Shown piece after piece: positions 1 to 11,315 of a stretch of 64,000 nucleotides of DNA. Made by a program: the position numbers and the translations under genes. Source of the stretch: Castor canadensis (lineage: Eukaryota > Chordata > Mammalia > Rodentia > Castoridae); NCBI RefSeq assembly GCF_047511655.1, contig NC_133403.1:15311014-15375013 (forward strand), given 5' to 3'. Position 1 is the stretch's first letter, and each line of letters begins with the position of its first letter. Below the pieces are notes generated by a model. That model did no database searches. It was not told where the DNA came from and was given only the letters and a program-made list of their open reading frames with translations.

Positions 1-69
1 AATGCAGTTACATTTTCAACTAGGATTAACCATCCCAATCTCTGCTTACTGGGAGCTATTGTCTGACTT

Positions 70-207
70 CCCCTTATTAGAGTGTAAGCTCTGTGGGCTG
101 CCACTCTCCTGATGTGGTTTTTCCATTGCTTTCTACTCAACACTTAGAACAGTGCTGAAACACTGCAGAAGTGCAGTAGATATTTATTACATGACTGGAT
201 GTGGGTG
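70..207 (+). repeat. L2 LINE 3' end remnant
   Basis: The stretch 'agagtgtaagctctgtgggc', followed by 'cttagaacagtgctgaaac' and 'agtagatatttattacatga', follows the order of the L2 3' terminal consensus as I remember it (gtaagctc, then cagtgc, then gtaggtgctcaataaat). It is old and diverged, as L2 copies always are in mammals. Confidence 0.62.
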
Positions 208-810
208 AAGGCCATGAAACTTGATTGAATTCAGTCCAATGTGCTGGTGATTCTCCCCATTGGTTCTGTACCTTTTTTCCCCGCTCTGCTCCCTGGAGGC
301 TGGCTCCTCTGGTCTGTAACTCCCAGTCCGTGTATGTGACCTGCATCTGTGGGGCCAGCTGCAAATGGAAGGAAAGGAGGACAGATCCTTGGGACAGTTA
401 TCCTAGGTCCCCTGAAATCTCCTCCAAGGGTTCAGATGACCCCACTTCATCTGCCCTCCCTTCAGACCTATGTTGGGATCATGTCTGGATACTGCAAGTG
501 TCTGCATGCTTCACCATTCCTTCATGATTCCAAGCCCACAGCTTGGAACATTGCTTCATCACAGTCTCTGCTTGTTGATAGTGTGGGATGGAGTGCTTCC
601 TCCTGGAAGTGCTCTCCTTTCATGGTATAAAATTTAGGACTTTTTTGAGTATACAGAAACCAAATGTACAAACCACCCCTTTCATGTCATTTGAAACTTT
701 CATTACAGAATTTGTGTCTGTGTGTTTGCCATCAAGGGAAAACTTTTTATTTAGACCACATAAAATTTAGAAATGTTTAAACAGCAGACACTATTTTAAA
801 CAAGGCTACA
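207..810. other. Unassigned intergenic sequence
   Basis: There are short open frames on both strands, but no recognisable protein motif, splice pattern or repeat. I see nothing specific here. Confidence 0.5.
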
Positions 811-1020
811 TTTTTTTCAGGCAACACTGGGGTTTAAACTCAGGACCTCAAGCTTGCTAGGCAGATTACCACTTGAGCCATTCCCTCAGAACTTTTTTGA
901 ATAGGGTTTTTCAGATATGGTCTCCTGAAAAGTTTGCCCTGGATGGCTTTGAACTCCAATCTTTCTGATCTCTGTCTCCTGAGTAGCCAGGATCACAGGC
1001 ATATGCCACTGGTGCCTAAT
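811..1020 (-). repeat. Dimeric tRNA-like/B1-like SINE, reverse
   Basis: Read on the plus strand it runs 'tggggtttaaactcaggacc', then 'cttgctaggcag', then a 'gcctggatggctttgaactc'-type block and 'cctgagtagccaggatcaca'. This is the reverse complement of the ID-type plus B1-like composite SINE that recurs throughout the window. Confidence 0.85.
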
Positions 1021-1139
1021 TCCTTCCATTGTTCATAAAAACAAGTTAATATTTCCTCAGGTAAACGTACTAGTATACATTTCTAATAACAGTTTATAGC
1101 ATTTTAAGTATCTCTACCCATATAGTTTAAGGGGAAATA

Positions 1140-2925
1140 GATCAAAAGGAAATAATAATTATCAACCTGTATGCACCCAATGTCAATGCACCCAATTTCA
1201 TCAAACATACCCTGAAAGACCTAAAAGCATATATTAACGCCAACACAGTGGTTGTGGGAGACTTTAACACCCCATTATCATCAATAGATAGGTCATCCAA
1301 ACAAAAAATCAATAAAAAAATCCAAGATCTAAAATATGCAATAGATCAAATGGACCTAGTAGATGTCTACAGAACATTTCATCCAACTTCTACACAATAT
1401 ACATTCTTCTCAGCAGCCCATGGAACCTTCTCCAAAATAGATCATATCCTAGGGCACAATGCAAGACTCAGCAAATACAAGAAAATAGAAATTATACCAT
1501 GCATATTATCTGATCACAATGCAGTAAAAGTAGAACTCAACAACAAAAGTAAAGACAAAAAACATGAAAACAGCTGGAAACTAAATAGCTCATTACTTAA
1601 TGAAGAATGGATCATTGATGAAATAAAAGAGGAAATTAAAAAGTTCCTGGAAGTCAATGAAAATGAAAACACAACCTACCGGAACCTATGGGACACAGCT
1701 AAGGCAGTCCTGAGAGGAAAGTTTATAGCCATGAGTGCATATATTAAAAAGACTGAAAGATCCCAAATCAATGACCTAATGATACATCTCAAACTCCTAG
1801 AAAAACAAGAACAAGCAAATCCCAAAACAAATAGAAGGAGAGAAATAATAAAAATAAGAGCTGAAATCAATGAAATAGAAACCAAAAAAACCATACAAAG
1901 AATGAAACAAAAAATTGGTTCTTTGAAAAAACAAACAAGATCGATAGACCCCTGGCAAACCTGACTAAAATGAGGAGAGAAAAAACCCAAATTAGTGGAA
2001 TCAGGAATGCAAAAGGGGAGATAACAACAAACACCATGGAAGTCCAGGAAATCATCAGAGACTACTTTGAGAACCTTTATTCAAATAAATTTGAAAATCT
2101 AAAAGAAATGGACAGATTTCTAGATACATATGATCATCCAAAACTGAACCAAGAGGAAATTAATCACCTGGATAGACCTATAACACAAAATGAAATTGAA
2201 GCAGCAATCAAGAGTCTCCCCAAAAAGAAAAGTCCAGGACCTGATGGATTCTCTGCTGAATTCTATCAGACCTTTAAAGAAGAACTGATACCAACCCTCC
2301 TTAAACTGTTCCATGAAATAGAAAGGGAAGGAAAACTGCCAAACACATTTTATGAAGCCAGTATTACACTTATCCTAAAACCAGGCAAAGACACCTCCAA
2401 AAAGGAGAACTATAGGCCAATCTTCTTAATGAACATTGACGCAAAAATCCTCAACAAAATAATGGCAAACCGAATTCAACAACACATAAAAAAGATTATT
2501 CACCACGACCAAGTAGGCTTCATCACAGGGATGCAGGGGTGGTTCAACATACAAAAAACAATAAACATAATAAACCACATTAACAGAAGCAAAGACAAAA
2601 ACCACTTGATCATCTCAATAGATGCAGAAAAAGCCTTTGATAAGATCTAACACCATTTCATGATAAAAGCTCTAAGAAAACTAGGAATAGAAGGAAAGTA
2701 CCTCAACATTATAAAAGCTATATATGACAAACCTACAGCCAGCCTTATACTTAATGGAGAAAAACTGAAACCATTCCCTCTAAAATCAGGAACCAGACAA
2801 GGATGCCCACTATCTCCACTCCTATTCAACATAGTACTGGAATTCGTAGCCAGAGCAATTAGGCAAGAAGAAGGAATAAAAGGAATACAAATAGGTAAAG
2901 AAACTGTCAAAATGTCCCTATTTGC
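1140..2925 (+). mobile_element. L1 ORF2 fragment: endonuclease C-half plus RT fingers/palm
   Basis: A 5'-truncated L1 ORF2 begins inside the endonuclease domain. The endonuclease signatures VVGDFN (about 1248-1265), SKIDHIL (about 1431-1450) and SDHNAV (about 1509-1526) are all present. The reverse-transcriptase part starts near 2200 with [15 protein letters not shown]. It continues through motif A ([11 protein letters not shown], about 2617-2649) and motif B ([17 protein letters not shown], about 2790-2840). The frame is broken between about 1915 and 1970, and a TAA at 2648-2650 replaces the expected Gln codon after motif A. Homology stops at about 2925, just before the catalytic FADD motif C, where a SINE fragment follows. 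It is non-functional. This L1 is younger-looking than most others in the window because only two coding lesions are visible in about 1.75 kb. Confidence 0.93.
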
Positions 2926-3034
2926 AATATTGAGGTTTGACTTTGGGGCTTTCACTGCTAAGCAGGCACTCCCTACATGACCCATGCCACCAGGCCTTTT
3001 CCTTTTGTTTGTTTGTTTGTTTTTTTTTTTTTTG
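2926..3034 (-). repeat. Partial ID-type SINE plus T-rich tract, reverse
   Basis: The segment has a 'tgctaagcaggcactcc' block followed by 'catgccaccaggcc' and a (tttg)n/T16 tract. The first half matches the reverse of the ID-type SINE box. The B1-like half expected after the T tract is absent. Confidence 0.6.
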
Positions 3035-3717
3035 GCCCAACAGGCTAAGAGTCAGGGAACTGCTCACTGGGCGGTTCAGAAGTCACGCCCCACTTTGCCC
3101 AGTCACTCACACGGCTAGACAAATGGCGGCAGCTTGTGTGGCGGGGAGGGGTGGAGCCTGGGCCTCCCAGTACTAGGAGGGTCTGGGTGAGAGGCGGCGT
3201 TAGAGGTACTAGCTTCAGACAGATATCAGACGTGGACTGCGAAGATTAGGGCTCCATTGTCTGGGCCACTGTTGGGGCAGGTGGTGGCAGCTGCAGCAGG
3301 GAGCCAGGAGCGAGGCTGCGGTCTTCCAGTCTGCCCCACAGGAGCACTACACTGGCTGGGCGGGGCTGCTCCATCCTCGGGGGACACTCTGATCTCCGTG
3401 TCATGGCAGGTCGTGCACAGCCTGTAGGATATGGGGTTGGGAGGTGCATTTATCCCACGGACAGCAATCCTGGGCTGTGGGTTCCTTCCAGATGTCTTGG
3501 GTGGCCAGGCCTTTGACATGCCAGTGAGAGCACTGCAGCCCAGGTCTGCAGGCGACCCAGAGCAGTTGACCCCTCCTGACTCTGCCATGTCTTTAGACTG
3601 GGAATCTAATTTCCAGAGTGCAGGTGGTTCCAGCCTTGGCCTCAGCCTTGGCCACTGCCCACCAAGCCTGTGGGCAGAACAGCCCCACATGCTGTGGGGT
3701 GTGTGTGGAGGGGAGGG
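3035..3717. other. GC-rich block upstream of the FRAT-like copy
   Basis: This is locally GC-rich with several CpG dinucleotides (for example 'gtcacgcccc', 'aaatggcggcagc', 'gaggcggcgttag'), unlike the AT-rich surroundings. I could not recognise a protein in it. It could be the 5' untranslated part of a retrocopied FRAT mRNA or unrelated sequence. Open frames on both strands here have no familiar motifs. Confidence 0.4.
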
Positions 3718-3718
3718 A

Positions 3719-3836
3719 TGCTGTGCTGGAAGGGAAGAGGGAAGGAGGAGAGGGTGAGAGAGGAGGAAGGGGAACAGGGGGAAGGAGTGAGGAGGGGAGG
3801 GGGAAGGGGATGAGGAGGAAGAGGAGGAGGAGGACA
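3719..3836 (+). repeat. Purine-rich GGA/GAA tract
   Basis: This is an imperfect run of gga, gaag and gagg units on the plus strand. It lies where FRAT proteins have their acidic Glu-rich N-terminus, so it is probably an expanded remnant of those Glu codons. Confidence 0.8.
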
Positions 3837-3997
3837 ACTTCCTCCTGCTGGAGCAGTCCATGACACTGGACTGCTCAGGACAGGTGGATCTGCAGGCTGA
3901 GCCTGCACAGGACAAGACAGCCCGGCCTCCCAGTGCTGGGTGCATGATCCCAGGGCAGCTGCAGTCCCCTCCTCTCCCCGTGGTCCTACCGGGGATA

Positions 3998-4193
3998 ACA
4001 CACATACACAACAAACAGAGAACACACACAAAACACACACACACAACACACATTCATAACACACACAACATGCACACACCCAAAAATCACACACAACACA
4101 CAGACATGACACAAAACACAGACACAACATATGCAACACACACACAACAAACACAACACACATACACAACACACACACAGACACACACAAACC
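3998..4193 (+). repeat. Long imperfect CA microsatellite
   Basis: Roughly 195 bases of (ca)n are interrupted by 'aaca', 'taca' and 'gaca' units. It sits inside the FRAT-like copy, between its N-terminal and GSK3-binding parts. It produces long artificial open frames on both strands. Confidence 0.95.
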
Positions 4194-4599
4194 TATCTGT
4201 CAAGGCCTGAGCCAGCCCTGTCCAGAGTCCTCCAGACCATTTCCACAAGGCAGAACTCTCCACAGGCCCCTGCCTGACCCTATAGACAAGGATGAATCCA
4301 GGGCGCTGTAGCCCAGGGACAGTAGACCCAAACGGGACCACTCTGCTGACTAGGACCCACAAAGTCTTCTGCAGCAGCCAGTACTCTCTGGAAACCTCAT
4401 CAAGAGGCCTTCTGGAGGCTCCTAGGAGCCAGTGCCAAGGTGCAGCCATGAACCCCACTACCACCTCTGGAGGGGGTGAGCATCTTCAGTGGCTCAGATT
4501 GGTCACCCCACAAACCTCAGTTGTCTTGCACTGACCCAGGCCTCTGGAGGAGGAAGAGAACCTCGCTGCTCAGACCCCAACATCATTCTGCCTCCCATC

Positions 4600-6320
4600 A
4601 ATCCCCAGCAGAAGCTGCTGTCTCCATCCTGGGGAGAGACAGCCCACACCATAGGGAGGCATTTGGGGAGAGACATCAAGCCCAGATGTTGTAAGCCCTG
4701 GCAGGGTTGTCAGAGAAAATGTGCAGCATGGAGAAATGCACTGGCCCTGAGTGCTTGCATGCCCATGAGGATTTCCCCAACCACCCCGTGGTGAGTACCT
4801 GAGATAAACTGGGAGAATTATGGCAGCTACTTGCATGGACCCGTACCTGACTTAGCTCTTGGGGACTTTGTGTGCTTGAATTGTCTAAACATGGGGTGCT
4901 GAGGGGCAGGAATGGTGAGGCTTTCTAATAATACTCAAAAATTAATGATAAGCAACACTTCTTCATTATTTTGCAGGGGACAACTTTACTGAAATGGTGC
5001 TACAATTGTTGTGCAAAGAAATCCTTGAGTGAAGAAGAATGTAAAAATTTACCTTTTGTGGTTCAAGGTCAGGTTGGGTGTAAGTGGGTGGCTGGGGGTT
5101 CCTGGGAGCACTAACTCACTGCAGGTGTCTTTTTCTTTTTCTTGCTCCAAAAAGGTGCCCTGACAGCTTTTCCACCACATGAAGTCTCTCTAGGACACTC
5201 AGGCAGAGCAGGGCACATGGGAAAGTTATTTGCTTTTCATGCTTTATTCTTTCCAGAATTCCATGGCCACTCTTGGCTGTACCACCAGCTTTCTCAGAAG
5301 CAGTCATAAATTATTTCCTGTCCTCCCTACCAGCTTTCCTTATTTATGGTGTGTGTGGGATTGGCTGAAAACCCCAGGCTCTTCTGATCTGTTATGGACT
5401 CTGGAGCCATCAGTGGGCCTGACCTTTGCAGTTCCATTAAGAAGCCAGCTCTTTGTGAGTGATTGAAACTTTTTTTAAAATCCGACTCTCCAGGAGGAGA
5501 AACCACTGGCTTTACCATTGTGAAACTTAACCCTTTAGTAAGGTGTCCCCCTTCCCCAATTTTAACGTAGCTAAACCAATTTTTTAAAGTTTTTTTTATC
5601 TTCCAGGTGTGGCTATTGACCACACACTTCATAAATGAGTATCTGAAACTATGGAGGTCCTGATTTATAGTGTTTCTTAATTAAAATATCAGCTGAATAA
5701 ATTTGGTTTTTGCTGAGGGGGAAAAAGGTGCTGTTCTTGCAGATCCTACCAGAGGTCAGTCATCAACAAGGCTGGGACACGTTATTGATGACGTGAAAAC
5801 ATTAGTTGATATTTTCAGCATCAGATTATCTACATTGACTGATGTTAGTCCTGGAAAAGAACAGTGATTGCTGTACAGTAGGATTTACATTGGTGATAGG
5901 CAGCCCAGAAAAGTTTTTTTTTTTGCAAACTGAAATGTCTCCTTGATGGTATGATCAAAGCCTCCAAACTACTACATCATTGTGAGTATCTTGGATACTT
6001 GCAGGATCATCAAGGGAGAATGGATTGCCAACCCCCTCCAAACACATCCAATTTCCTCACATATCCAGGAATTGACTAATAGAATGCAATTTGTAGCGGC
6101 AATAGTAAGATATGAGTAAAGAACACAAAGATTAAATACTACGCAGGTAACAGACACCTTTATTTCTACAATTGTACAAGACAAAATTAGTGTAATCCTA
6201 ATGTAGAATTAGAGATTGTTCACAGTGCATAAAACACAGCCAAAGCCCTGTGAGAATTATGGGTACAACCAATATAAGTTTTGATGTATTATGTATAAGG
6301 TATAAATTAGGGTTTATGTG
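4600..6320. other. Possible FRAT 3' untranslated remnant, then unassigned sequence
   Basis: Sequence after the FRAT-like tail has no recognisable protein. The first part could be decayed 3' UTR of the same copy, but I cannot show this. From about 5650 on it is AT-rich and unassigned. Confidence 0.4.
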
Positions 6321-6321
6321 A

Positions 6322-6542
6322 TTTTTTTTGGCATCACCAGGGTTTGAATTCAGGGCCTCACACTTGCTAGGTAGACAGTCAACACTCTTATCGCTTGAGC
6401 CACTCTACCAGCCAATTATTTGTGATGGGTTTTTTCAACATAGGGTCTCGTGAACTATTTGTCCAGGGCTGGCTTCAAGCTGTGCTCCTCCTTGTCTCTG
6501 AGTAGCTAGGATTCCAGGCAGGAGCCACTGATGCCCAGCAAT
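6322..6542 (-). repeat. Dimeric SINE, reverse
   Basis: 'tttttttggcatcaccaggg', 'acttgctaggtagac', 'gcttgagccactctaccag' and 'tctctgagtagctaggattc' occur in the usual order for the reverse composite SINE. Confidence 0.88.
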
Positions 6543-6694
6543 AGCACACCTTTTTATTGGAACCTGGTTGCAAAGGGATGAGAAAACATGTTAATTCAGG
6601 GAACAAGGACAATAATTCCTTTGGAACAGTGACCAAGAGCAAAAATTTGTACATGAGGGCTAAATTAGGAGCTATTACACAGAAAACATTGGGA

Positions 6695-6770
6695 AGGGTA
6701 CTGGTGATGTGTAGTGTGTGCTCAACATGAACAAGGCCTGGATTCAATCTCAGCACCAAAAAAGAAAAGG
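6695..6770 (+). repeat. ID-like SINE fragment
   Basis: 'gtactggtgatgtgtagtgt', then 'aaggcctggattcaatctca' and 'gcaccaaaaaag', match the single-box ID-type SINE in plus orientation, diverged. Confidence 0.6.
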
Positions 6771-7520
6771 AAAAAGCAAAGAAAGCATCGTGAGCAGCTG
6801 AAGAAGACAATGGTTAAGTACATTGAAGTGGATCCTGTTGATGAAATATTATGCTGTCAATTTGAATGATGATTTCAAAAGTTTTAGAGTCCTAACTCTT
6901 CATTTTTTGATTCTATATGAATTTTAAATCTCTAATCCCTAAGTCTCAGAGATGTATGACTAGAAAGATGACAGTGAAAAGAAGGTACTTAAGATATAGT
7001 GAATGTATGTTTATTACTGTGTATCAAATCAGAACAGTGTGTCTGGTTTTTAATTTTTAATAAAAATTGTGTCTGTACACTAGAGTTACAAACATTATGT
7101 CTGTACATATATATTTAAACATGAATAGGAAAAGACAAAAAGATAACACCATCATGCCAACCATAGATGAGAAAGTCTGAGTTTAATAAAATACAGTATA
7201 GCATTCACTGGCATTTATCTGCCATCTTTCAAATATTAAAATGCCAGAGCTATAATGAAATTAAAATAGGTTATAGGTGCTTCACATATTTATTATACAT
7301 AATCATGTAGCTAAGTTTGAATTTTAATTTTATTTTCCTGGACACCCAAAAAGAAAATTGGGGTGTTACTTAATACCACAATACAAGATTGAGCATACAC
7401 AGTTCTCCTATAAGGAATAGCAATCATTTAGTTTTGGATAAAGTAAAAGTATGTTGCTGCTGAAGCCAGAAATTCAGGGAGAGTACACAAACAAGCACAT
7501 TTGGAACAGGTGGCTTCGTT
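6770..7520. other. Unassigned AT-rich intergenic sequence
   Basis: There are no ORFs of note and no repeat family I can name. Confidence 0.5.
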
Positions 7521-7524
7521 GAAG

Positions 7525-8107
7525 ATTGCCTGATAGGTAACAGGTGCTCTAGCTCCCCCCAAAATGACTCAAAAATGCCCCTTTTGTGGTAAAAGTAACT
7601 ACTAACTGAAGCATCCAGAGTGAGAAGGATGATAACTACAAGGATTTAGCCCAATAAAGTCATGCACATAAGGGAAAATTCTTGGTGCAAAGTAACCTAT
7701 TTGTCCCAGACAACCTAATTACAACCTAATGGGTATGAACTGCAGCTCATGCCTACTATTATAATGAGTGAATTCACATGCACAATATGCCTATCAATCA
7801 AATCTATCATTTACCTAAATCTACTCCTAAGTACTACCCAAATTCTCCCGATATTTCTCACCCCACATATAAACATACAAATTCCCACCTTAATCAAAGT
7901 ATATGGCTCTTGAACTCCAGGTACTACTCTTGATCCACCTTGCTTTAAGCCCACTGCATCTCCCTCTCATGGAGTGTACTTTCTCCCTTTACTTTCAGTA
8001 AAGCTTTGCTGCTGCTTTGCAATCTGTTTGTCTCCATCCTGTTCTTTGTTCAGGATGCCAAACACCTGAGATCTCAACCAGGTACTTCTGAGACCACCCA
8101 CTGCTAA
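7525..8107 (+). mobile_element. Probable solo LTR of an endogenous retrovirus-like element
   Basis: A long non-coding stretch ends with a block arranged like an LTR R-U5 region. 'ctttactttcagtaaagctt' is a possible polyadenylation-signal region. It is followed by repeated 'gctgctttgcaatctg', then 'ttctttgttcaggatgcc' and a terminal '...ctgctaaca'. A stretch of short tetranucleotide-poor U3-like sequence precedes it. No gag, pol or env homology flanks it, so it would be a solo LTR. The 5' edge and target duplication were not resolved. Confidence 0.55.
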
Positions 8108-8149
8108 CACTATGAAGTACATCTGGGACACATTCATCTAGAGTGACTT

Positions 8150-8872
8150 CCCTCACAATTTGTTTTGTTTTGTTTTGTTTTATTTTATGACTTTTACATT
8201 TACCTTCATGTGTATACATTTTTTCATTCACCTCCCCCTCCTCCCAACACTTCCTGCTCACCCCCCTTTCTGGAAGAACATGTTCTGCCCTCTTGTTCTC
8301 TGATTTTGTTGAAGAGAAAACATAGGAGATAATAAGAAAGACACAGAATTTTTGCTAGTTTGAGATAAAGATAGCTATACAGAGAGATTCCTAGCTTTGT
8401 TTCCATGCACTTATGTATTGCATTCCACATTGGTTCATCTCTGCCAGACCACTTCACTACTTCTTGGTCCCCTTCCCATACTGCGCTGTGCCAGTTTAAG
8501 ATTGCTTTCTTTGCTCTTATACAGAAAGCACATCAGCCACATTTGGGGTTTTTGTTTCCTTTCACTTTCCTATTCCTCCTGTGCATGTTCTCCCCTTATT
8601 GTGTGACCTATGTCCAATAATATTACTGCATTTGTTTTGGATATAGAATCCACATATGAGGGAGAATGTGTGATTTTTGGCCTTCTGAGCCTGGCTAACT
8701 TTGCTTAAGATGATGTTCTCCAGTTCCATCTATTATTTAAGTATGACAAAATTTCATTCTCCTTTGTGGCTAAATAAAATTCCATTGTGTATAAATAACA
8801 CATTTTCTTAATCCATTCATTGGACACATATATATATGGATGAACAGATACACATTCATATAGTGTTTTTAC
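8150..8872 (-). mobile_element. L1 3' end (ORF2 C-terminus and 3' UTR), reverse
   Basis: The minus strand reads CVIYTQWNFIQPQ and later GTGEHHLKQS, the C-terminal tail of L1 ORF2 (the YTMEFYSA...GKWMELE region of other L1s). A 3' UTR follows toward 8225, and the (tttg)n/T tract at 8155-8185 marks the tail. Several stops are present. Confidence 0.85.
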
Positions 8873-9868
8873 ATAAATAATATACCTTCGTAAAATAACC
8901 TAAATCTTTACACTTGTGATTTACCAAATAATTGGTAACTCCAGCAGCAATATTCTATATTCTATATTCTTTCATTTCACAAAATACTTTGATGTAAATT
9001 ATTTCCAGTAATACTTTCTGTGACCAAAGATCACACTAAATTAATGTATTCCACTGGATGAATTATTTGAAAATGTGAAAAACATATCACCACATGCTTG
9101 TAATGTTAGGTCATCCCCATAACCACAGCATTTGGGATCTGGACATGAACTTACAGGTGAGATTAACTTCATGATGTAGTTCACCTCCTTGCAGGTCAGA
9201 GATATTTAAAACTGCCTGTGCTCTGTTCCCACTGTGCTCCTGTCCCTGCATTCTGCTATGCAGCCATGGCTGTTCAAGGCACCTTTAGATGCTGTTTTGA
9301 GAAAAGTTTTGTCACTGTTTCACCCAGGTGTACAAATACAGTAGTATATTTGGGTATTTTTTGTGGACACTTAAAATTGTGGTGTTATTAGTCACATTGG
9401 TTTTGAGGAAATCTATAGGTCCATGTGAAGAGATCATGAGGAACAAAAAGAGAATGTTTTGAGAAAAATTGGGTATTAGGTGAAATAATTATTAGCAGTT
9501 GGAATAACTTTTTCTGATATTTGCTTTTTTAGAAAATCATTTCAGGAAATACACAAATAAGAATCTGTCAGATGGACCCTTCAGAAGACCTGAGAAGCCA
9601 ACTTGGACATTTAAAATCATAACTGTCATTTCTACATGTGCTGAATGTCTTCAACATGAGAAATTCTGCAGGAAGACAATGACTTCTGACCTCTGAGATG
9701 ACCAAAATGGGTAAGCATTATTTTAATCTGGAAGTACTTTTGATGCTCACCTTGCTATGCACAGGAACTTGGTTATCACAATGTTGAATTAAGAATCTGA
9801 AAGTTCACTGTCATGGTGTACTTGTTCAGTAAGGCATCTTTCTAACATCATATTTGCTCAGTACTTAT
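8873..9868. other. Unassigned AT-rich intergenic sequence
   Basis: It contains a short 'attctat' triplication near 8951-8970. No gene or repeat family was recognised. Confidence 0.5.
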
Positions 9869-9869
9869 T

Positions 9870-9950
9870 TTTGTGACACTAGGGTGTGAATTCAGGCTTT
9901 TTGCATGCTAGAGAGGTGCTCCAACTCTTGAGCCGCAGTCCAGCCCCCAA
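9870..9950 (-). repeat. ID-type SINE, reverse
   Basis: 'gacactagggtgtgaattca', 'gcatgctagagaggtgctcc' and 'gagccgcagtccagcccc' match the reverse of the single-box SINE. Confidence 0.75.
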
Positions 9951-10035
9951 TCTCTTAAAAGTCACCTAAGGTAAATATTAAAGAACAAAACAGTGTCCTT
10001 GAGTAATGTCAAGTTAGAGTAATGTGGTATTTGTG

Positions 10036-10228
10036 ATTTTAACACACTCCAGGGCCTCATGCATGCTAGGCAAGTGCTCTACCACTTAAGCAATGTCATC
10101 AGCCTATTTTTAAGCCTATTTTTATTCTTTTGAGACAAGTTGTGCATCATAGCCCAGGCGGCCTCTTGTTTCAGCCTTCTACTTGCTCGCATTACAGGTG
10201 TGACCATTACACCCAACATTAATTTATA
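10036..10228 (-). repeat. Dimeric SINE, reverse
   Basis: 'ctcatgcatgctaggcaagt', 'gcccaggcggcctcttgttt' and 'attacaggtgtgaccattac' are both halves of the composite SINE in reverse orientation. Confidence 0.8.
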
Positions 10229-10664
10229 AATCTTACATTCATCACTCACAAGAAAGCTGCCTCACTCTACTGCACTACTCCTAACTGTCATTGCCTATGG
10301 TCAATAATTGATCAATAGCTGAAGCTTTTGCCAGAAGGAAGTGATCTGGTCATAATGACTAAGTTTTATTGCCAAGGATCTAAGGTGCCCTGAGAGGTGA
10401 GAGGAAGGTTATTTACTGTTGCAAGTGAATGTGAGGAAATTTGTTCAGACAAGAACAACATTCTTTAGCAGAAATCATTTTTGAAAATGCTTTCTGATTT
10501 TTCTACTGAAATAACTCTTAGGAGAGTGAGAGAGCTCAGTGGGTCTTTGGCAGCTCACTACAGGGGTATATTCAGTTATTTATATAATTGAAGTGATGGA
10601 ATCTAGAGACTTGAAATGATTTGAATGGAAGAGATGGGACTCAGAAAGTACAGCCACATTGGGT

Positions 10665-10750
10665 TAGCAGACCAAGTTGAGCAGTAGAGTGCCTGTCTGG
10701 CAAGAGTAAGTCCCTGAGTTCAAACCCAGTCCCACCAAAAAAAAAAGGTA
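10665..10750 (+). repeat. ID-type SINE
   Basis: 'gcagtagagtgcctgtctgg', 'ccctgagttcaaacccagtc' and an A10 tail are clear, in plus orientation. Confidence 0.85.
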
Positions 10751-10779
10751 AGGGTAGCCATGTGTGAAACTTTTTATCT

Positions 10780-11000
10780 ATTTATTCATCGGTGGTACTG
10801 GGGTTTGAACCCAGAGCCTCATATTTGCCAGGCAGGTTCTCTATCACTTGAGCAACTCTTTTTTTCTGTGTGTGTTAAGTTCTTTTGAGATAAGGTCCCA
10901 CACACTATTTGCTCAGGCTGGCATTGAATCACAATCTTCCTGATCTCTGCTTTCTGTGTAGCTAGGATTACAGACATGAGCTACCAGCACTCAGTTGACA
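10780..11000 (-). repeat. Dimeric SINE, reverse
   Basis: 'ggtggtactggggtttgaac', 'tgccaggcaggttctctatc', 'tttgctcaggctggcattga' and 'gctaggattacagacatgag' give the full reverse composite order. Confidence 0.9.
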
Positions 11001-11029
11001 ATCTTGAATAGTGTGTCTCAGACCTCAAC

Positions 11030-11315
11030 CCCCCTCACTGTGCAACCTCATGCAGAAGGATTACAGTCACCTACCACCATGCCTAACTTATTGATTAAGA
11101 TGGGGGTCTTTCAACATTTTGGAGTTTGTTTCGTGGTACTGGACTTTCATCTCAGGACATTGTACATGCACAGGCAGTCTACCAGTTGAGCCACACCTGT
11201 AGACCAGGTCTTCCTTACTTATTGCCTGAATTGTACTAGAGTCATGTTTTTCTAATCTCTGCTTCCCAAGTAGCTGGGATTTCTACAGGCATGAACCACT
11301 GACCCTGGCCCCTGT
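11030..11315 (-). repeat. Nested or adjacent SINE halves, reverse
   Basis: A short B1-like end ('gaaggattacagtcacctac', about 11056-11090) is followed by a reverse dimeric SINE (11125-11312) with 'gtggtactggactttcatct', 'gtctaccagttgagccacac' and 'cttcccaagtagctgggatt'. Confidence 0.75.

Larger units (their letters stand above)
3718..4600 (+). pseudogene. Degenerate FRAT1/FRAT2-like copy (GSK3-binding protein)
   Basis: FRAT proteins bind GSK3 and favour Wnt/beta-catenin signalling; their genes have one coding exon. A start-like ATG at 3718 opens MLCWKGRGKE, resembling the family start MPCRREEEEE. An acidic run follows, then EEDNFLLLEQSMTLDCSGQV (about 3815-3880), close to the FRAT block EEDSFLLLQQSVALGSSGEV, and a Gln-Asp/Ala-Arg-Pro-Pro segment. 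A CA repeat (about 4000-4190) replaces the middle. The C-terminal GSK3-binding block reappears as DPQSLLQQPVLSGNLIK (4354-4404). A one-base loss there shifts the frame, and the other frame continues EAFWRLLGASAK and later SCTDPG, parallel to the FRAT1 tail. There are stops and two frames, so it is not coding. The most likely origin is a retrocopy, but a poly-A end and target duplication were not found, so a decayed segmental copy is possible. Confidence 0.82.

Noticed and set aside
3226-4190. Long minus-strand open frames (up to 275 codons) across the FRAT-like region
   Set aside because: They are composed of Cys/Val runs from the CA repeat and Ser/Pro runs from the purine tract, antisense to a FRAT-like sequence. 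No independent motif.
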